Origin: Arthrobacter sp. TMP15
Lineage (GTDB): Bacteria; Actinomycetota; Actinomycetes; Actinomycetales; Micrococcaceae
Reading direction: 5' to 3'
DNA length: 64,000 nucleotides
Assembly (NCBI RefSeq): GCF_039529835.1
Contig: NZ_CP154262.1
Location: 3,534,001-3,598,000 of the forward strand
Shown here: piece after piece, positions 34,536 to 44,039 of the stretch
Layout of the letters: every line of letters starts with the position of its first letter
How positions within the stretch are numbered: the stretch's first letter is position 1
Translations under genes and position numbers: made by a program
The notes under the pieces: generated by a model
Database searches by the model: none
What the model saw: the letters and a program-made list of their open reading frames with translations, nothing else
What the model was told of the DNA's origin: nothing

Positions 34536-35249
34536 TTAGTAATCTGAATTACTGGGGATGACCATGCCGGTTTCGTAGGCGTAAACCACTACCTGAACCC
34601 TGTCCCGCAAATGAAGTTTGGTGAGAATTCTCCGCACGTGTGTCTTAACCGTGGCTTCGGAGAGGAAAAGTTTGTGGGCAATCTCGGCATTGGAAAGCCC
34701 TTGGGCAATGCACTGCGCCACATCAAGTTCTCGCGGGGTGAGTTCTTCAAGAAGCGGGTCAGGATGTGTTGCCGCGCGGGCCCGGCTGCCACGCACAAAA
34801 TTCTCTAAAAGCCGCTGAGTCACCCGTGGCGCCACCACTGCATCTCCGCTGGCTACTAATCGAACAGCTTGTACCAATTCCGCCGGCGCAACGTCCTTGA
34901 GCAGGAACGCACTAGCACCGGCCTGTAAACCAGCAAAGGCATATTCATCCAGGTCGAAGGTGGTCAGGATGATGATCCGTGCTTGTGAAGGGGATGCGCT
35001 GATCTTTTCCGTGGCTTCAATACCATCCATGAGTGGCATGCGAACATCCATCAGCACAACGTCTGGCTCCAGCTTGCTCACGGCAGTTAGAGCCTCTAGC
35101 CCATTGGAGGCTTCACCCACTACTTGGAGATCGCCTTCGCCCTCCAGGATCAGCCGAAATCCCATACGCAGCAGCGGCTGGTCATCCACCAACAGGACCT
35201 TAATGACTTCTGCCCGCTCGGCGCTGCCCTCAACCGCTGTCTCATTCAT
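34536..35249 (-). CDS. NarL/LuxR-type response regulator
   Basis: A 237-residue regulator: receiver domain (about 15-130) with phospho-acceptor D68 in VVLMDVRMPLMDG and acidic pair DD22-23, then a LuxR helix-turn-helix (about 170-230, LTPRELDVAQCIAQGLSNAEIAHKLFLSEATVKTHVRRIL). The start is taken at 35249 because AAGGAG is properly placed before it; an ATG five codons upstream overlaps the kinase stop. Last gene of an operon with an ABC exporter and a histidine kinase, which it probably controls. Confidence 0.92.
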   Translation of the reverse strand: MNETAVEGSAERAEVIKVLLVDDQPLLRMGFRLILEGEGDLQVVGEASNGLEALTAVSKLEPDVVLMDVRMPLMDGIEATEKISASPSQARIIILTTFDLDEYAFAGLQAGASAFLLKDVAPAELVQAVRLVASGDAVVAPRVTQRLLENFVRGSRARAATHPDPLLEELTPRELDVAQCIAQGLSNAEIAHKLFLSEATVKTHVRRILTKLHLRDRVQVVVYAYETGMVIPSNSDY

Positions 35250-35260
35250 TGCTTGCTCCT

Positions 35261-36544
35261 TCATTCCGAACCCTCTGCGGGATGCAGCACGGCGTTAACA
35301 CTCCAGCCGCCGTGCGGGGCCGGTCCGGCGTCGACAGTTCCGGCAAAAATTCCTGCACGTTCCCGCATTCCTACAATGCCACGGCCCGTACCAATCGAGG
35401 TATCTACAGTGCCGCGTCCGTCATCGTAGACCTGAACCAACAATTGCCCATGAATTAGCTTATTTTCAATGCAGACCCGCACCCGTGAGACAGCCGTCCC
35501 GTAACGCAGCACGTTCGTTAGTGATTCCTGGACGATTCGGTAGACGGTCAATGCAAGCGCGGGGTCTTCTGGGACGGGTGGGCCTGTTTGGATGACGGTG
35601 ATGGGCAGACCGGCCTGCCGGAATCCCTCAATCAGGGCACCCATGTCAGTGTGGAGCGGCTGTGGCGAGCGGCTTTCACCAGCATCTTCACGTAAGACTC
35701 CCAACACGCGGCGCATATCAGCCAGTGCCGTGCGGCCGGTCTGTGACAACTGCCCCAGCACTTCGCCCGCCTTTGTTGGATCGCGCTTGACCACCACGGC
35801 GGCCCCATCGGACAGGGCCACCATGACGGTGAGCGAATGAGCCACAACGTCGTGCATTTCCCGTGCGATTCGGTTGCGTTCAGCCACTGAAGCAAGCTGG
35901 GCGTTGCGGATGGCCCATTGGCGCAGTTCAGCGTCATGTTGGCGCCCGCTACGTACCGTGGAGCCAATCCCGGTGGCGATGATGTTGGCCAGCAACATCA
36001 TAATGGTTGAGATAATGGTGGTCTGACTTGCGGTGGGGCCATCAACAACAAGATATTCGCTGGGAAATTGATAGATGAAAAGTGTGTACAAACTCAGCGG
36101 AATAGCCACACCCACTGCCGCAGAGAAACTCAACAATGGCCGGTACTTCACGGCAAGAGCATAAAGGGCGAACCAGAGGCTCACACCAATATTGCTGGCA
36201 TTTGGTATCACCGCGATATTGATAATCTCAAAAACTAGCAGGATCGCCAACACTGTTAGGGGCTTGTCCCGCCGGAACATCAACACGGCGGTACAGGCCA
36301 GCACGATGCTAAAGTGCGCGACTAAATTTGTTTCGTAATCACCACTCCGGACCACCCCGGAACCAGCGGCCAAATAACACAAAACCACCACCACATCCAT
36401 GATGCGAGGGTGGGCGTGAAAGTAACTTCTAATGACGCCACGGCGGCGGTCCGTAAATTCTGCGGCCCGCCGCTCAGCGGAAGGTGAATCGGCGGGGGTC
36501 ACGGCCGTTCGTTCCGCGTCCCCCGCCTGGTCATATGTGCGCAT
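35261..36544 (-). CDS. Sensor histidine kinase (HisKA_3 type)
   Basis: A 427-residue membrane kinase. Residues about 45-200 have several hydrophobic segments. The dimerisation domain contains the phospho-histidine in REMHDVVAHSLTVMVAL, and the ATPase region has VQESLTNVLRYG and DDGRGT, then GTGRGIVGMRERA. This layout matches NarL-partner kinases that sense cell-envelope stress or drugs. It starts 51 bp after the permease gene and ends 12 bp before the chosen regulator start. Confidence 0.93.
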   Translation of the reverse strand: MRTYDQAGDAERTAVTPADSPSAERRAAEFTDRRRGVIRSYFHAHPRIMDVVVVLCYLAAGSGVVRSGDYETNLVAHFSIVLACTAVLMFRRDKPLTVLAILLVFEIINIAVIPNASNIGVSLWFALYALAVKYRPLLSFSAAVGVAIPLSLYTLFIYQFPSEYLVVDGPTASQTTIISTIMMLLANIIATGIGSTVRSGRQHDAELRQWAIRNAQLASVAERNRIAREMHDVVAHSLTVMVALSDGAAVVVKRDPTKAGEVLGQLSQTGRTALADMRRVLGVLREDAGESRSPQPLHTDMGALIEGFRQAGLPITVIQTGPPVPEDPALALTVYRIVQESLTNVLRYGTAVSRVRVCIENKLIHGQLLVQVYDDGRGTVDTSIGTGRGIVGMRERAGIFAGTVDAGPAPHGGWSVNAVLHPAEGSE

Positions 36545-36595
36545 AAGTGTGAGCTTAGGTCCCCAACCGTAGTCAGTGGAAACCTTCAGCAGATC

Positions 36596-37486
36596 TTAGA
36601 CGTCACGAGTCTTGAAGGAAATGATGGCCGGCACCATCAGCAAGGCAATCCAGGCTAGGAAAATCAGGCCACCAGATAGTGGCGTGATGAAAGCTTCCTT
36701 GTCAGTGATCTCCAACATCCGTCCGCCAGCAACGCTGGGCACGTACTGGTTGACGTATTTGAAGAACTCACCAGGTACCAGGCCCAGCAAGCTTGTCCCA
36801 ATCTCCAAAAGGAAGATCAGGACAACCAAAACAATGATGCCTCCTGCCGAGCTCCGAAGCAGGGTGCCCAAAGACAGACCCATCAGTGCTACGCCGGCTA
36901 CGTAGAGCCCACCCATGAGAATTGCATAGATGACGCCTTCTGTACCAAAGGACAGTTCAACGCCGTAGGCACCAAAGATGGGCATGGCCACCAATGTAGT
37001 TACAAGCGCAGCCAACAGAGTCAAGACGTAGGAGATCACAATCAAGACCATGGCCTTGGCAAAGAACGCCGGCAGCCGTTTCGGCACTGCCGTGACGGTG
37101 GAGCGGATCATACCTGTGCCAAACTCCGAGGACATCAACAGCACGGAGAGGGAACCAAGAATCAGGACACCAATTTGCAACCCTCCATTTGGTATCGCGG
37201 CGCCGGTAAAGCCAATCGCCTGCTGTGCCTGTTCCAAGGTCATGGGTTCCGTGGGAGCGCCCGGTATGCCCATGCCCATCCCGCTCTTCATGACCCCTTC
37301 CAAGGTCCATGCCTGGAGCCAAGCTACCAATGTACCTACTCCAACCACTGCAACAAAGGTGAAGAGAAGCAGCAGTCGGGTCGACAATAGCGAACGGAAC
37401 TTTATCCATTCGCTGCGCAGCACACCGGCAAAGGTCAATGAGCCGCCCACTGAGCGGTGGGGTGCGGTAATTGTTGTTGTGCTCAT
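36596..37486 (-). CDS. ABC-2 type exporter permease
   Basis: A 296-residue permease with about six hydrophobic segments. The N-terminus LTFAGVLRSEWIKFRSLLSTRLLLLFTF is typical of ABC-2 permeases. SSEFGTGMIRSTVTAVPKRLPAFFAKA is the conserved segment after membrane segment 2. It begins 2 bp after the ATPase stop and is certainly its partner. The substrate is unknown, possibly an antimicrobial given the linked sensor. Confidence 0.9.
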   Translation of the reverse strand: MSTTTITAPHRSVGGSLTFAGVLRSEWIKFRSLLSTRLLLLFTFVAVVGVGTLVAWLQAWTLEGVMKSGMGMGIPGAPTEPMTLEQAQQAIGFTGAAIPNGGLQIGVLILGSLSVLLMSSEFGTGMIRSTVTAVPKRLPAFFAKAMVLIVISYVLTLLAALVTTLVAMPIFGAYGVELSFGTEGVIYAILMGGLYVAGVALMGLSLGTLLRSSAGGIIVLVVLIFLLEIGTSLLGLVPGEFFKYVNQYVPSVAGGRMLEITDKEAFITPLSGGLIFLAWIALLMVPAIISFKTRDV

Positions 37487-37488
37487 TT

Positions 37489-38466
37489 TTAGAGTCCCTT
37501 CACAGCGGCCGGAACCGGCTCAGTGGCAGAGCCGGAGCCGTTGCCAAGCGAATTATCAGTAAGTTCTTGTGAGTGGTACTCCACCGAGTCCTTGGTGAGG
37601 TCAAAGTATGCTTCCTCCAGGGAGGAAGTCATGGTGGTTAGTTCATACACCAGCACGCGGTTATCCATGGCAATGGTTGCAATCTGGCGGGAGTCCAGCC
37701 CCGAAATTTCCAGGGTCTCATTCTCATTGCACTCGACTTGTACACCGTTGCTTGTCAACAGTTGGCTCAGTCGGGTGACCTCCGAGGTGCGGACCAGCAC
37801 TTTAGCCTGCTGAGTACCGGACAAAATATCGGCAATGGGTGCATCAGCAATGATCCGTCCCCGGCCAATCACGATGAGGTGATCAGCTGTTTGCGCCATT
37901 TCGCTCATCAAATGTGAGGACAGGAATACTGTTTTGCCTTGTCCAGCCAGGTGTTTGGCCAAATTGCGCACCCACAGCACGCCTTCGGGGTCCAGACCAT
38001 TGACCGGTTCGTCAAGGATCAGCGTCTGCGGATCGCCCAGCAATGCGGAGGCTATACCAAGCCGCTGTCCCATACCTAGGGAGAATCCGCCTGCTTTCTT
38101 TTTGGCGACCGAGGTCAGGCCGGTCATGTCAATAACCTCATTGACACGCTTGGTGGGAATGTTGTGTGTTGCCGCCATGGCCAGCAGGTGGTTATAGGCG
38201 CTGCGGGAGGTGTGCACCGCCTTAGCATCCAGCAGGGCACCCACTTGGTGCATCGGATCGCGGTGCGCAACGTATGGCTTGCCGTTGACAGTCACGGTTC
38301 CGGCACTGGGCTTATCCAGCCCAACAACCATACGCATAGTGGTTGATTTACCAGCACCGTTGGGGCCCAGGAAGCCCGTGACCATTCCCGGTTTCACGGT
38401 GAACGTGACACCGCCAACGGCGGTCTTGGCTCCGTACTGCTTAGCCAGGTTGACTGCCTCAATCAT
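37489..38466 (-). CDS. ABC exporter ATP-binding protein
   Basis: A 325-residue ATPase with Walker A GPNGAGKST (about 34-42), signature SLGMGQRLGIA, Walker B LILDEPVNGLDPEG and switch His in LSSHLMSEM. The C-terminal 60 residues form the accessory region common in drug-export ATPases. First gene of the ATPase-permease-kinase-regulator operon; its promoter lies in the following 360-bp gap. Confidence 0.94.
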   Translation of the reverse strand: MIEAVNLAKQYGAKTAVGGVTFTVKPGMVTGFLGPNGAGKSTTMRMVVGLDKPSAGTVTVNGKPYVAHRDPMHQVGALLDAKAVHTSRSAYNHLLAMAATHNIPTKRVNEVIDMTGLTSVAKKKAGGFSLGMGQRLGIASALLGDPQTLILDEPVNGLDPEGVLWVRNLAKHLAGQGKTVFLSSHLMSEMAQTADHLIVIGRGRIIADAPIADILSGTQQAKVLVRTSEVTRLSQLLTSNGVQVECNENETLEISGLDSRQIATIAMDNRVLVYELTTMTSSLEEAYFDLTKDSVEYHSQELTDNSLGNGSGSATEPVPAAVKGL

Positions 38467-38827
38467 GTGGACACCCCTTCGGATGGTTTTACTGGGGGCG
38501 TTGTGGCCCGGTTTACGAATCTATAACCACCGTACGCATTCAATCAGTCAATTTCTTCTACCTCAGGGATGATTCAGGGTGCGTTCAAGGTAGTCACAAT
38601 GGATGATGGCGGTGGTTGCGTTAGGGGCACACGCCAATGTTTGACGCCCCGCCTCCCCGACGCTCGCTCACTTAACGTTGGGTTTAATCCAACGCTCCTT
38701 CAGTAAACGTCGATTATAGGCAAACGTTCGCTCACCGCAACTGAGCGAGCATTCCCCAGGCGAGCTACCGGCGTCGCGCATCCGACGAAGAACTTCACGC
38801 TGGGAACTTCACGCTGGGAACTTCCGG
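38467..38827. other. Intergenic region with repeats, 361 bp
   Basis: No gene seen. It should hold the promoter of the ABC/two-component operon (near 38470-38570) and the end of the MFS transcript. It contains a 9-bp inverted pair GCTCGCTCA / TGAGCGAGC (38662-38670 and 38742-38750), a small hairpin CGTTGG/CCAACG (38676-38694), and two 14-bp tandem units GAACTTCACGCTGG (38790-38803, 38804-38817) with a partial third. Confidence 0.6.
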
Positions 38828-40030
38828 CTAGGAAGGCAACGCACCCTGATGCTCGCTAGCGGGCAGCGGCTTGGCGGCCGGGGCGGTCAGGATAGAGGCC
38901 ACAATGGCAACGGCAATCGCCAGCAGTGCCCAGCGGATGGTGACGCGGTCGCCCAGGAAGCCAAGCAAGGGCGGCCCGGCAAGGAATGCCACATATCCGA
39001 TGGTTGACACAACGGAGACGCGAGCGGCCGCGCGGGCCGGATCATCAGCAGCCGCTGACATGCCCATGGGGAAGCCCATGGCAGCTCCGGCACCCCAGAG
39101 GACAGCGCCGGCGCCGGCCAGCAGCATATTCGGAGCAACAACGAACAAAACGAGTCCGGCCAGTGCCGAGCCCAGACTGCCGTACAAAACACTCACCCGG
39201 CCAAACTTGTCAACAAACTTTCCGCCAAAGAACCTGAACAAGGTCATGGAAGCCACGAATACGGCAAGCATGATGGCTCCACCGGCTTCAGTGGTGCCGA
39301 GGCCATCCACGCTTGCCTTCGCTATCCAGTCATTGGCAGCCCCTTCTGTCAGCGCTGCACCGAGCACTACAAGACCTACCAGCAGCGTACGTTTTTCGCG
39401 CCAAGCACTGCGGCCCTTCAGAGCCGTGGTGGCTTGCGTACGTTTACTACCGCTGGCATGCGTCTCCGGAAGGAAGGATTTCGGCACAAAAACCATGGCA
39501 ACACAGACACCCACAACAATGACCAGCAGGTGCAAGGACATGCTGACGTTCAGCGCTGACAAGCCCGCACCAACAAGAGCGCCCACAAGCGCACCGCCGC
39601 TAAATCCTGCATGAAACTGAGGCATGACTGTGCGACGCAACAGCCGTTCAACATCCGCACCTTCAATGTTCTGGGCTACATCCCACAAGCCAATACCTAT
39701 ACCAAAAAAGAACAGTCCGGCAGCCGTGAATCCAACGGAGTGCTGAGCTAGCGCAACAGCAACGATCAGACCACCAAAAGCAGCTGTGAACCCACCAACA
39801 CGGATGGTATTTGCCGTACCTAACCGGCCTACGACTGTTCCTGCCAACGGCAGTGCAATGACAGATCCGGCAGCAATTGTTAGCAGCAGCAGGCCCATGT
39901 CTCCTGCGGATAATTCCAAAACCCTTGTCACGGCAGGGATTCTTGCGGCCCAGCTGGCAAACACAAAACCGTTAATGGCAAAGATTGAGAAGGTGGCAAT
40001 GGCCGCGGCACGGACCGCACGCTGATTCAT
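38828..40030 (-). CDS. MFS transporter (YbjJ-like)
   Basis: A 400-residue major facilitator with about 12 hydrophobic segments. The pattern FASWAARIPAVTRVLELSAGDMGLLLL at the N-terminus and GIGLWDVAQNIEGADVERLLRRTVMPQFHAGFSGGALVGA in segment 4-5 is typical of the YbjJ/inner membrane MFS group of unknown substrate. It precedes an intergenic gap of about 100 bp and the ABC-F gene, both on the minus strand. Confidence 0.87.
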   Translation of the reverse strand: MNQRAVRAAAIATFSIFAINGFVFASWAARIPAVTRVLELSAGDMGLLLLTIAAGSVIALPLAGTVVGRLGTANTIRVGGFTAAFGGLIVAVALAQHSVGFTAAGLFFFGIGIGLWDVAQNIEGADVERLLRRTVMPQFHAGFSGGALVGALVGAGLSALNVSMSLHLLVIVVGVCVAMVFVPKSFLPETHASGSKRTQATTALKGRSAWREKRTLLVGLVVLGAALTEGAANDWIAKASVDGLGTTEAGGAIMLAVFVASMTLFRFFGGKFVDKFGRVSVLYGSLGSALAGLVLFVVAPNMLLAGAGAVLWGAGAAMGFPMGMSAAADDPARAAARVSVVSTIGYVAFLAGPPLLGFLGDRVTIRWALLAIAVAIVASILTAPAAKPLPASEHQGALPS

Positions 40031-40131
40031 GATGGATTTACTCTTTACACAAGTGTTTTATAAGGCGTTTTGAACCAACTCTAACGCCATGGATTTTTCC
40101 CCGGTCGCAGTGATCGGGGGTGGGTCAGGGT

Positions 40132-41814
40132 CTAGCGGGCTCGATCGACGCGCTTCTCATCCCATACGGGTTCGTCGGATTCGTAGACTTTCCCGTCGGA
40201 ACCAAAAACAAGGAACCTGTCAAAGGAGCGAGCAAACCAGCGGTCGTGCGTGACAGCGAGAACGGTCCCTTCAAAAGAGTCTATGGCCTTCTCCAAAGCC
40301 TCGGCCGAGTGTAGGTCCAAGTTGTCGGTTGGTTCATCCAGTAGCAACAATGTTGCACCGGAGAGCTCCAACAGCAAAATTTGAAACCGGGCCTGCTGTC
40401 CCCCCGATAGCGAATCATATTTCTGCTCCGAGCTTGCCGCCAGACCATAACGGTCCAATGCCCCGGCAGCAGCTTCGCGGCCCAAACCGGAACGATGCTC
40501 ATCGCCGCGGTGCAAAATATCAAGCAAAGTCCGGGTGAGAAGGTCAGGCCGCGCGTGCGTCTGAGCAAAGAAACCCGGGCGGATACGGGCACCAAGTTTC
40601 ACAGATCCTTCGTGGGGCACATGGGCGATTTCGACGTCGGACACTGGCTCATGTTCCTTGTCCGGGTCTGAGCCACCGGCGGCTAGAAGACGCAGAAAGT
40701 GAGATTTTCCCGATCCATTAGAGCCCAGAACGCCGACACGGTCGCCAAACCACACTTCGGTACTGAAAGGTTTCATGAGCCCGGTCAGCTCCAACTTGGT
40801 GGCAATAACAGCTCGCTTGGCTGTCCGGCCACCCTTGAGACGCATTTTTACGTTTTGTTCAATGGGCAACGCTTCCGGCGGCCCCTGCTCCAGAAACTGT
40901 GCAAGGCGCGACTGAGCGGCTTGGTACCTGTTTGCCATGTCAGAGCGGAACGCAGCCTTATTCTTGTACATGTTGACAAGTTCTTTGAGTTTGACGTGCT
41001 CTTCGTCCCAGCGTTTGCGCAATTCTTCAAAGCGGGCATTGCGATCCTCGCGTGCCTTGATGTAGGACTCGAAGCCGCCTCCGTGCGTCCAACTGGAAGC
41101 CCCGTTGATGCCGGGTTCAAGGGTGACAATACGGTCTGCGGCATTGGCCAAAAGTTCGCGATCGTGACTGACGAACAGAACTGACTTCTCCGATGAGCCC
41201 ATTTTTGTCTCAAGCCAGCGTTTCCCCGGTACGTCGAGGTAGTTATCAGGCTCATCAAGAAGCAATACTTCGTCAGGTCCGGCAAATAAAGCCTCTAGAA
41301 CAAGACGCTTTTGCTCGCCGCCACTGAGTGAGGAAGCTTTACGGAACTGTGCAGTGTAGAAATCCATGCCCATTGCCGCCATGGTGACTTCATCCCAGGT
41401 GGTCTCCATTTCGTAGCCACCAGCATCACCCCAGTCAGCGATAGCTTGGGCATACGCCATTTGCCTGGGTTCGTCATCGCGCTCCACCATGGCCAGCTCT
41501 GCGTCATCTACGGCTTTACCGGCTGCGGCGATATTGCTCGCTGCCACGGACAGTAGAAGATCTCGCACAGTGCTCTCATCGCGGACCTGGCCCACGAACT
41601 GACGCATTACGCCCATGGTTCCAGAACGCGACACAGCTCCCTCATCAGCTTTAATGTCTTGGCAGATGATACGTAACAGCGTGGTTTTACCCGTTCCGTT
41701 GGGCCCGATCAACGCCGTTTTGGTGCCGTCGGAGACGCGGAAGTTCACCCCGTTCAGCAGCTGCCGTCCGTCGGAGAGAAAATAGTCAATGTTTGCAACG
41801 TCAATATGTCCCAC
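40132..41814 (-). CDS. ABC-F family ATPase
   Basis: A 560-residue protein with two ATPase domains and no membrane segments: Walker A GPNGTGKTT (about 37-45) and GSNGSGKSH, signatures LSGGEQKR and LSGGQQAR, Walker B LLLDEPDNYLD and LLLDEPTDNLD. The charged linker between (residues about 240-320, EDRNARFEELRKRWDEEHVKLKEL) is the P-site tRNA interaction motif region of ABC-F proteins, which act on ribosomes as translation or antibiotic-protection factors. Subfamily (Uup/EttA-like or resistance type) cannot be set by eye. Confidence 0.92.
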   Translation of the reverse strand: MGHIDVANIDYFLSDGRQLLNGVNFRVSDGTKTALIGPNGTGKTTLLRIICQDIKADEGAVSRSGTMGVMRQFVGQVRDESTVRDLLLSVAASNIAAAGKAVDDAELAMVERDDEPRQMAYAQAIADWGDAGGYEMETTWDEVTMAAMGMDFYTAQFRKASSLSGGEQKRLVLEALFAGPDEVLLLDEPDNYLDVPGKRWLETKMGSSEKSVLFVSHDRELLANAADRIVTLEPGINGASSWTHGGGFESYIKAREDRNARFEELRKRWDEEHVKLKELVNMYKNKAAFRSDMANRYQAAQSRLAQFLEQGPPEALPIEQNVKMRLKGGRTAKRAVIATKLELTGLMKPFSTEVWFGDRVGVLGSNGSGKSHFLRLLAAGGSDPDKEHEPVSDVEIAHVPHEGSVKLGARIRPGFFAQTHARPDLLTRTLLDILHRGDEHRSGLGREAAAGALDRYGLAASSEQKYDSLSGGQQARFQILLLELSGATLLLLDEPTDNLDLHSAEALEKAIDSFEGTVLAVTHDRWFARSFDRFLVFGSDGKVYESDEPVWDEKRVDRAR

Positions 41815-42184
41815 ACCTCAATCCTCCCATCTCCTTGTTCCCACCGACGCCATCGCTCTGGAGCACCCTGCGAGAAGCCCCAGATGGACCGGTCTCAAAG
41901 CACTCAGATCCAAGTTGATACTGCGTCTTAGAACATGGCAGACGATCGGTACCGATTTGTTCTGTGTCCTGTCCGGGTTTTACATGGACTTGGAGCTGCC
42001 CATTTTGAGGACTTCACCGATGCTAGCGAACCGATCCGAAACGGTTCCACACTCATTGATCCGGAAATGATCGGTGCTGCTTTCCATTCGCGTCCAAGGC
42101 GACCCCATTAATGCGCCCAGCCCGCGCAAGTCGAAGGTACTGGAACTGTTGGCACAATGCGGGCACTTCTTTCCAGCGGCGGCA
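41815..42184. other. Intergenic region, 370 bp
   Basis: No convincing gene. It holds the ABC-F promoter (reading leftward from about 41850) and the 3' end of the NlpC/P60 transcript. A short plus-strand frame here (41789-42070) lacks a ribosome site and family features. Confidence 0.4.
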
Positions 42185-43285
42185 CTAGCGCAAAAGAATG
42201 GTGCCAGCTGAAGATCCCGATGATTCAGAAGCTGACGAACTACCTGACGAACTACTGGGTGCTGAGGGTGCAGGCGCCGAAGCTGGGGTTGTGGCAGGTG
42301 TTGTTCCTGGTTGCTTTGGGGTCTCCGATGCTGTTGGAGCCGGCTTCGTGCCGGGTATGGCTGAAGGGCTAGTGCTTGGCGCCGTGCTGACTGCCGGATT
42401 GGGCGTGGACTTGTCCGACGGCGGAGGTGTGGCCGCCGGAGGTGCGGCCGCCGCCGTTGTGGCCGGCTGAGGCGTGGCCGGCGGAGGTGTGGCCGACGCA
42501 GCCTTGATTTTCGCTGCGTCAGACTTCGCCTTTTCATCAGCTGTGGCGAATGCCGGCATGGTGAAGTAGCTCGAAGAGCTGCTGACATCTGCCGGGCTGT
42601 GCATAAAAGTTCCTACGGACGGGTTCAGCGCACTGATCATCCTGCCATTTCCCACGTAGATGCCAATGTGAGACCAGTGGTTGGGACCGTCAGGGTTTTG
42701 CACCACAATATCGCCGGGCTGGGGGTTGTTGGTCGCGACCATGGGTAGCCACTGTTCCGTGCGTGGCAGACTCACTCCGGCTTGTCCATAGGCCCATTGC
42801 ACAAACCCTGAACAATCCCATCCGTTGTCGAAGCTGGTCCCTCCCCAAACGTAGCGATGTCCCAGACCTTGGTATGCCGCGGTCAAAATGTCTTTCCGCA
42901 CTTGAGAGATCAGCTCGGCGGAGATTTCGGGAGTTCGCTCACGCAGAGCATTGACCCCCTGCACAAGGTGGCCCGTGTTGGCGGTAGGATCGGTCAAATC
43001 GAAAATCGGTTTGACGGTAGGCTTTCTCGCCCTAATAATTGCGTCGGCAAAAGAAACTGTTACATCGGATTGTTGGGTGCCGTTGGAATAAAATCCGGCC
43101 AGCGTGGCCACATACGGAGAGGCCTGGGCGCTCTGGCCGCTTTCTTGGCTGAACACAGCTGCAGCAGCATCCGCGGAGGACGTGCCAACATAGCCGGCCG
43201 CCACGAAGCCGCCGGAAGCCAACAGCGTACAAATAATGGACATGCTCAAGTGAAGCTGTCGCGACCTATGTTGCGAAATAGCCAC
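42185..43285 (-). CDS. Secreted NlpC/P60 peptidoglycan hydrolase with low-complexity tail
   Basis: A 366-residue exported protein. The N-terminal signal peptide (residues about 1-40) ends near SSADA. Residues about 130-235 form the NlpC/P60 domain with catalytic C158 (GWDCSGFVQWAYGQAG) and H206 (HWSHIGIYVGNG). The last 110 residues are Ala/Pro/Thr/Ser-rich, likely a wall-spanning tail. It would cleave stem-peptide bonds during growth or division. The domain lies before the low-complexity part, unlike RipA-type proteins where it is C-terminal. Confidence 0.92.
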   Translation of the reverse strand: MAISQHRSRQLHLSMSIICTLLASGGFVAAGYVGTSSADAAAAVFSQESGQSAQASPYVATLAGFYSNGTQQSDVTVSFADAIIRARKPTVKPIFDLTDPTANTGHLVQGVNALRERTPEISAELISQVRKDILTAAYQGLGHRYVWGGTSFDNGWDCSGFVQWAYGQAGVSLPRTEQWLPMVATNNPQPGDIVVQNPDGPNHWSHIGIYVGNGRMISALNPSVGTFMHSPADVSSSSSYFTMPAFATADEKAKSDAAKIKAASATPPPATPQPATTAAAAPPAATPPPSDKSTPNPAVSTAPSTSPSAIPGTKPAPTASETPKQPGTTPATTPASAPAPSAPSSSSGSSSASESSGSSAGTILLR

Positions 43286-43388
43286 CGGCGAGTCCTCCTG
43301 CCCCTTTGCACACGGTACTGACGAGCCTACGCCGCTTTCAAGGAATCTAAAGGAGTTCTCATAGAAAGTTCACTCAGGCAGGCAACTC

Positions 43389-44039
43389 TTACCCGGCACT
43401 GCGGATGATACGCCGCGAAACCGCGGCCGCAATGGCTGCCGTCCGGTTGTCAACACCCAATTTGTCGTAAATGTGCACAAGATGGGTCTTTACTGTCGCT
43501 TCAGAAATGAACAGCGCCTTGGCGATAGCTTTGTTGCCCATCCCCGTGGCCAGCAGTTCAACAAGTTCCACTTCGCGTGCAGACAGTACCGGAGCGGGAT
43601 TGCGGATCCGGCTCATCAGCCTGGCGGCAACCTCCGGTGCCAGGGCAGTTTGCCCGGCAGCAGCCGATTGCACCGCACCACGAATCTGTTCGGGCGGGGC
43701 ATCCTTGAGCATGTAGCCGCTAGCCCCGGCCTCAACGGCTGCCAAAATATCCGCATCAGTGTCATAGGTAGTTAGAATCAGCACAGGCGGTGCGCCGGAT
43801 AACTCCTTGATGGCCTTCGTTGCACTCACCCCGTCCATCCCGCTTCCCATTTGCAGGTCCATGAGCACCACGTCAACAGGTTCACCCAAGGTTTGCAGGC
43901 GCTGCACCTCCTTGATGGCGGCACCACCTTCGGGCGCTTCAGCCACCACAATGAATCCCTCAAATTCGGTCAGCATGGCCCGCAAACCCGCCCGCACCAC
44001 AGGGTGGTCATCTACCAATAAAATCCGGATCTCATTCAT
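43389..44039 (-). CDS. NarL/LuxR-type response regulator
   Basis: A 216-residue regulator with receiver domain (D61 phospho-acceptor in VVLMDLQMGSGMDG; DD10-11) and LuxR helix-turn-helix (LSAREVELVELLATGMGNKAIAKALFISEATVKTHLVHIYDKLGVDNRT). It overlaps the kinase gene by 4 bp. It probably regulates the divergent exporter genes upstream of the kinase. Confidence 0.93.
   Translation of the reverse strand: MNEIRILLVDDHPVVRAGLRAMLTEFEGFIVVAEAPEGGAAIKEVQRLQTLGEPVDVVLMDLQMGSGMDGVSATKAIKELSGAPPVLILTTYDTDADILAAVEAGASGYMLKDAPPEQIRGAVQSAAAGQTALAPEVAARLMSRIRNPAPVLSAREVELVELLATGMGNKAIAKALFISEATVKTHLVHIYDKLGVDNRTAAIAAAVSRRIIRSAG

Noticed and set aside
41789-42070. Short plus-strand gene between ABC-F and NlpC/P60
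   Set aside because: It overlaps the ABC-F start, lacks a ribosome site and has no recognisable features.
42198-42470. Glycine/alanine-rich plus-strand frame opposite the NlpC/P60 gene
   Set aside because: It is the mirror of the repetitive Ala/Pro/Thr tail of the real minus-strand gene.
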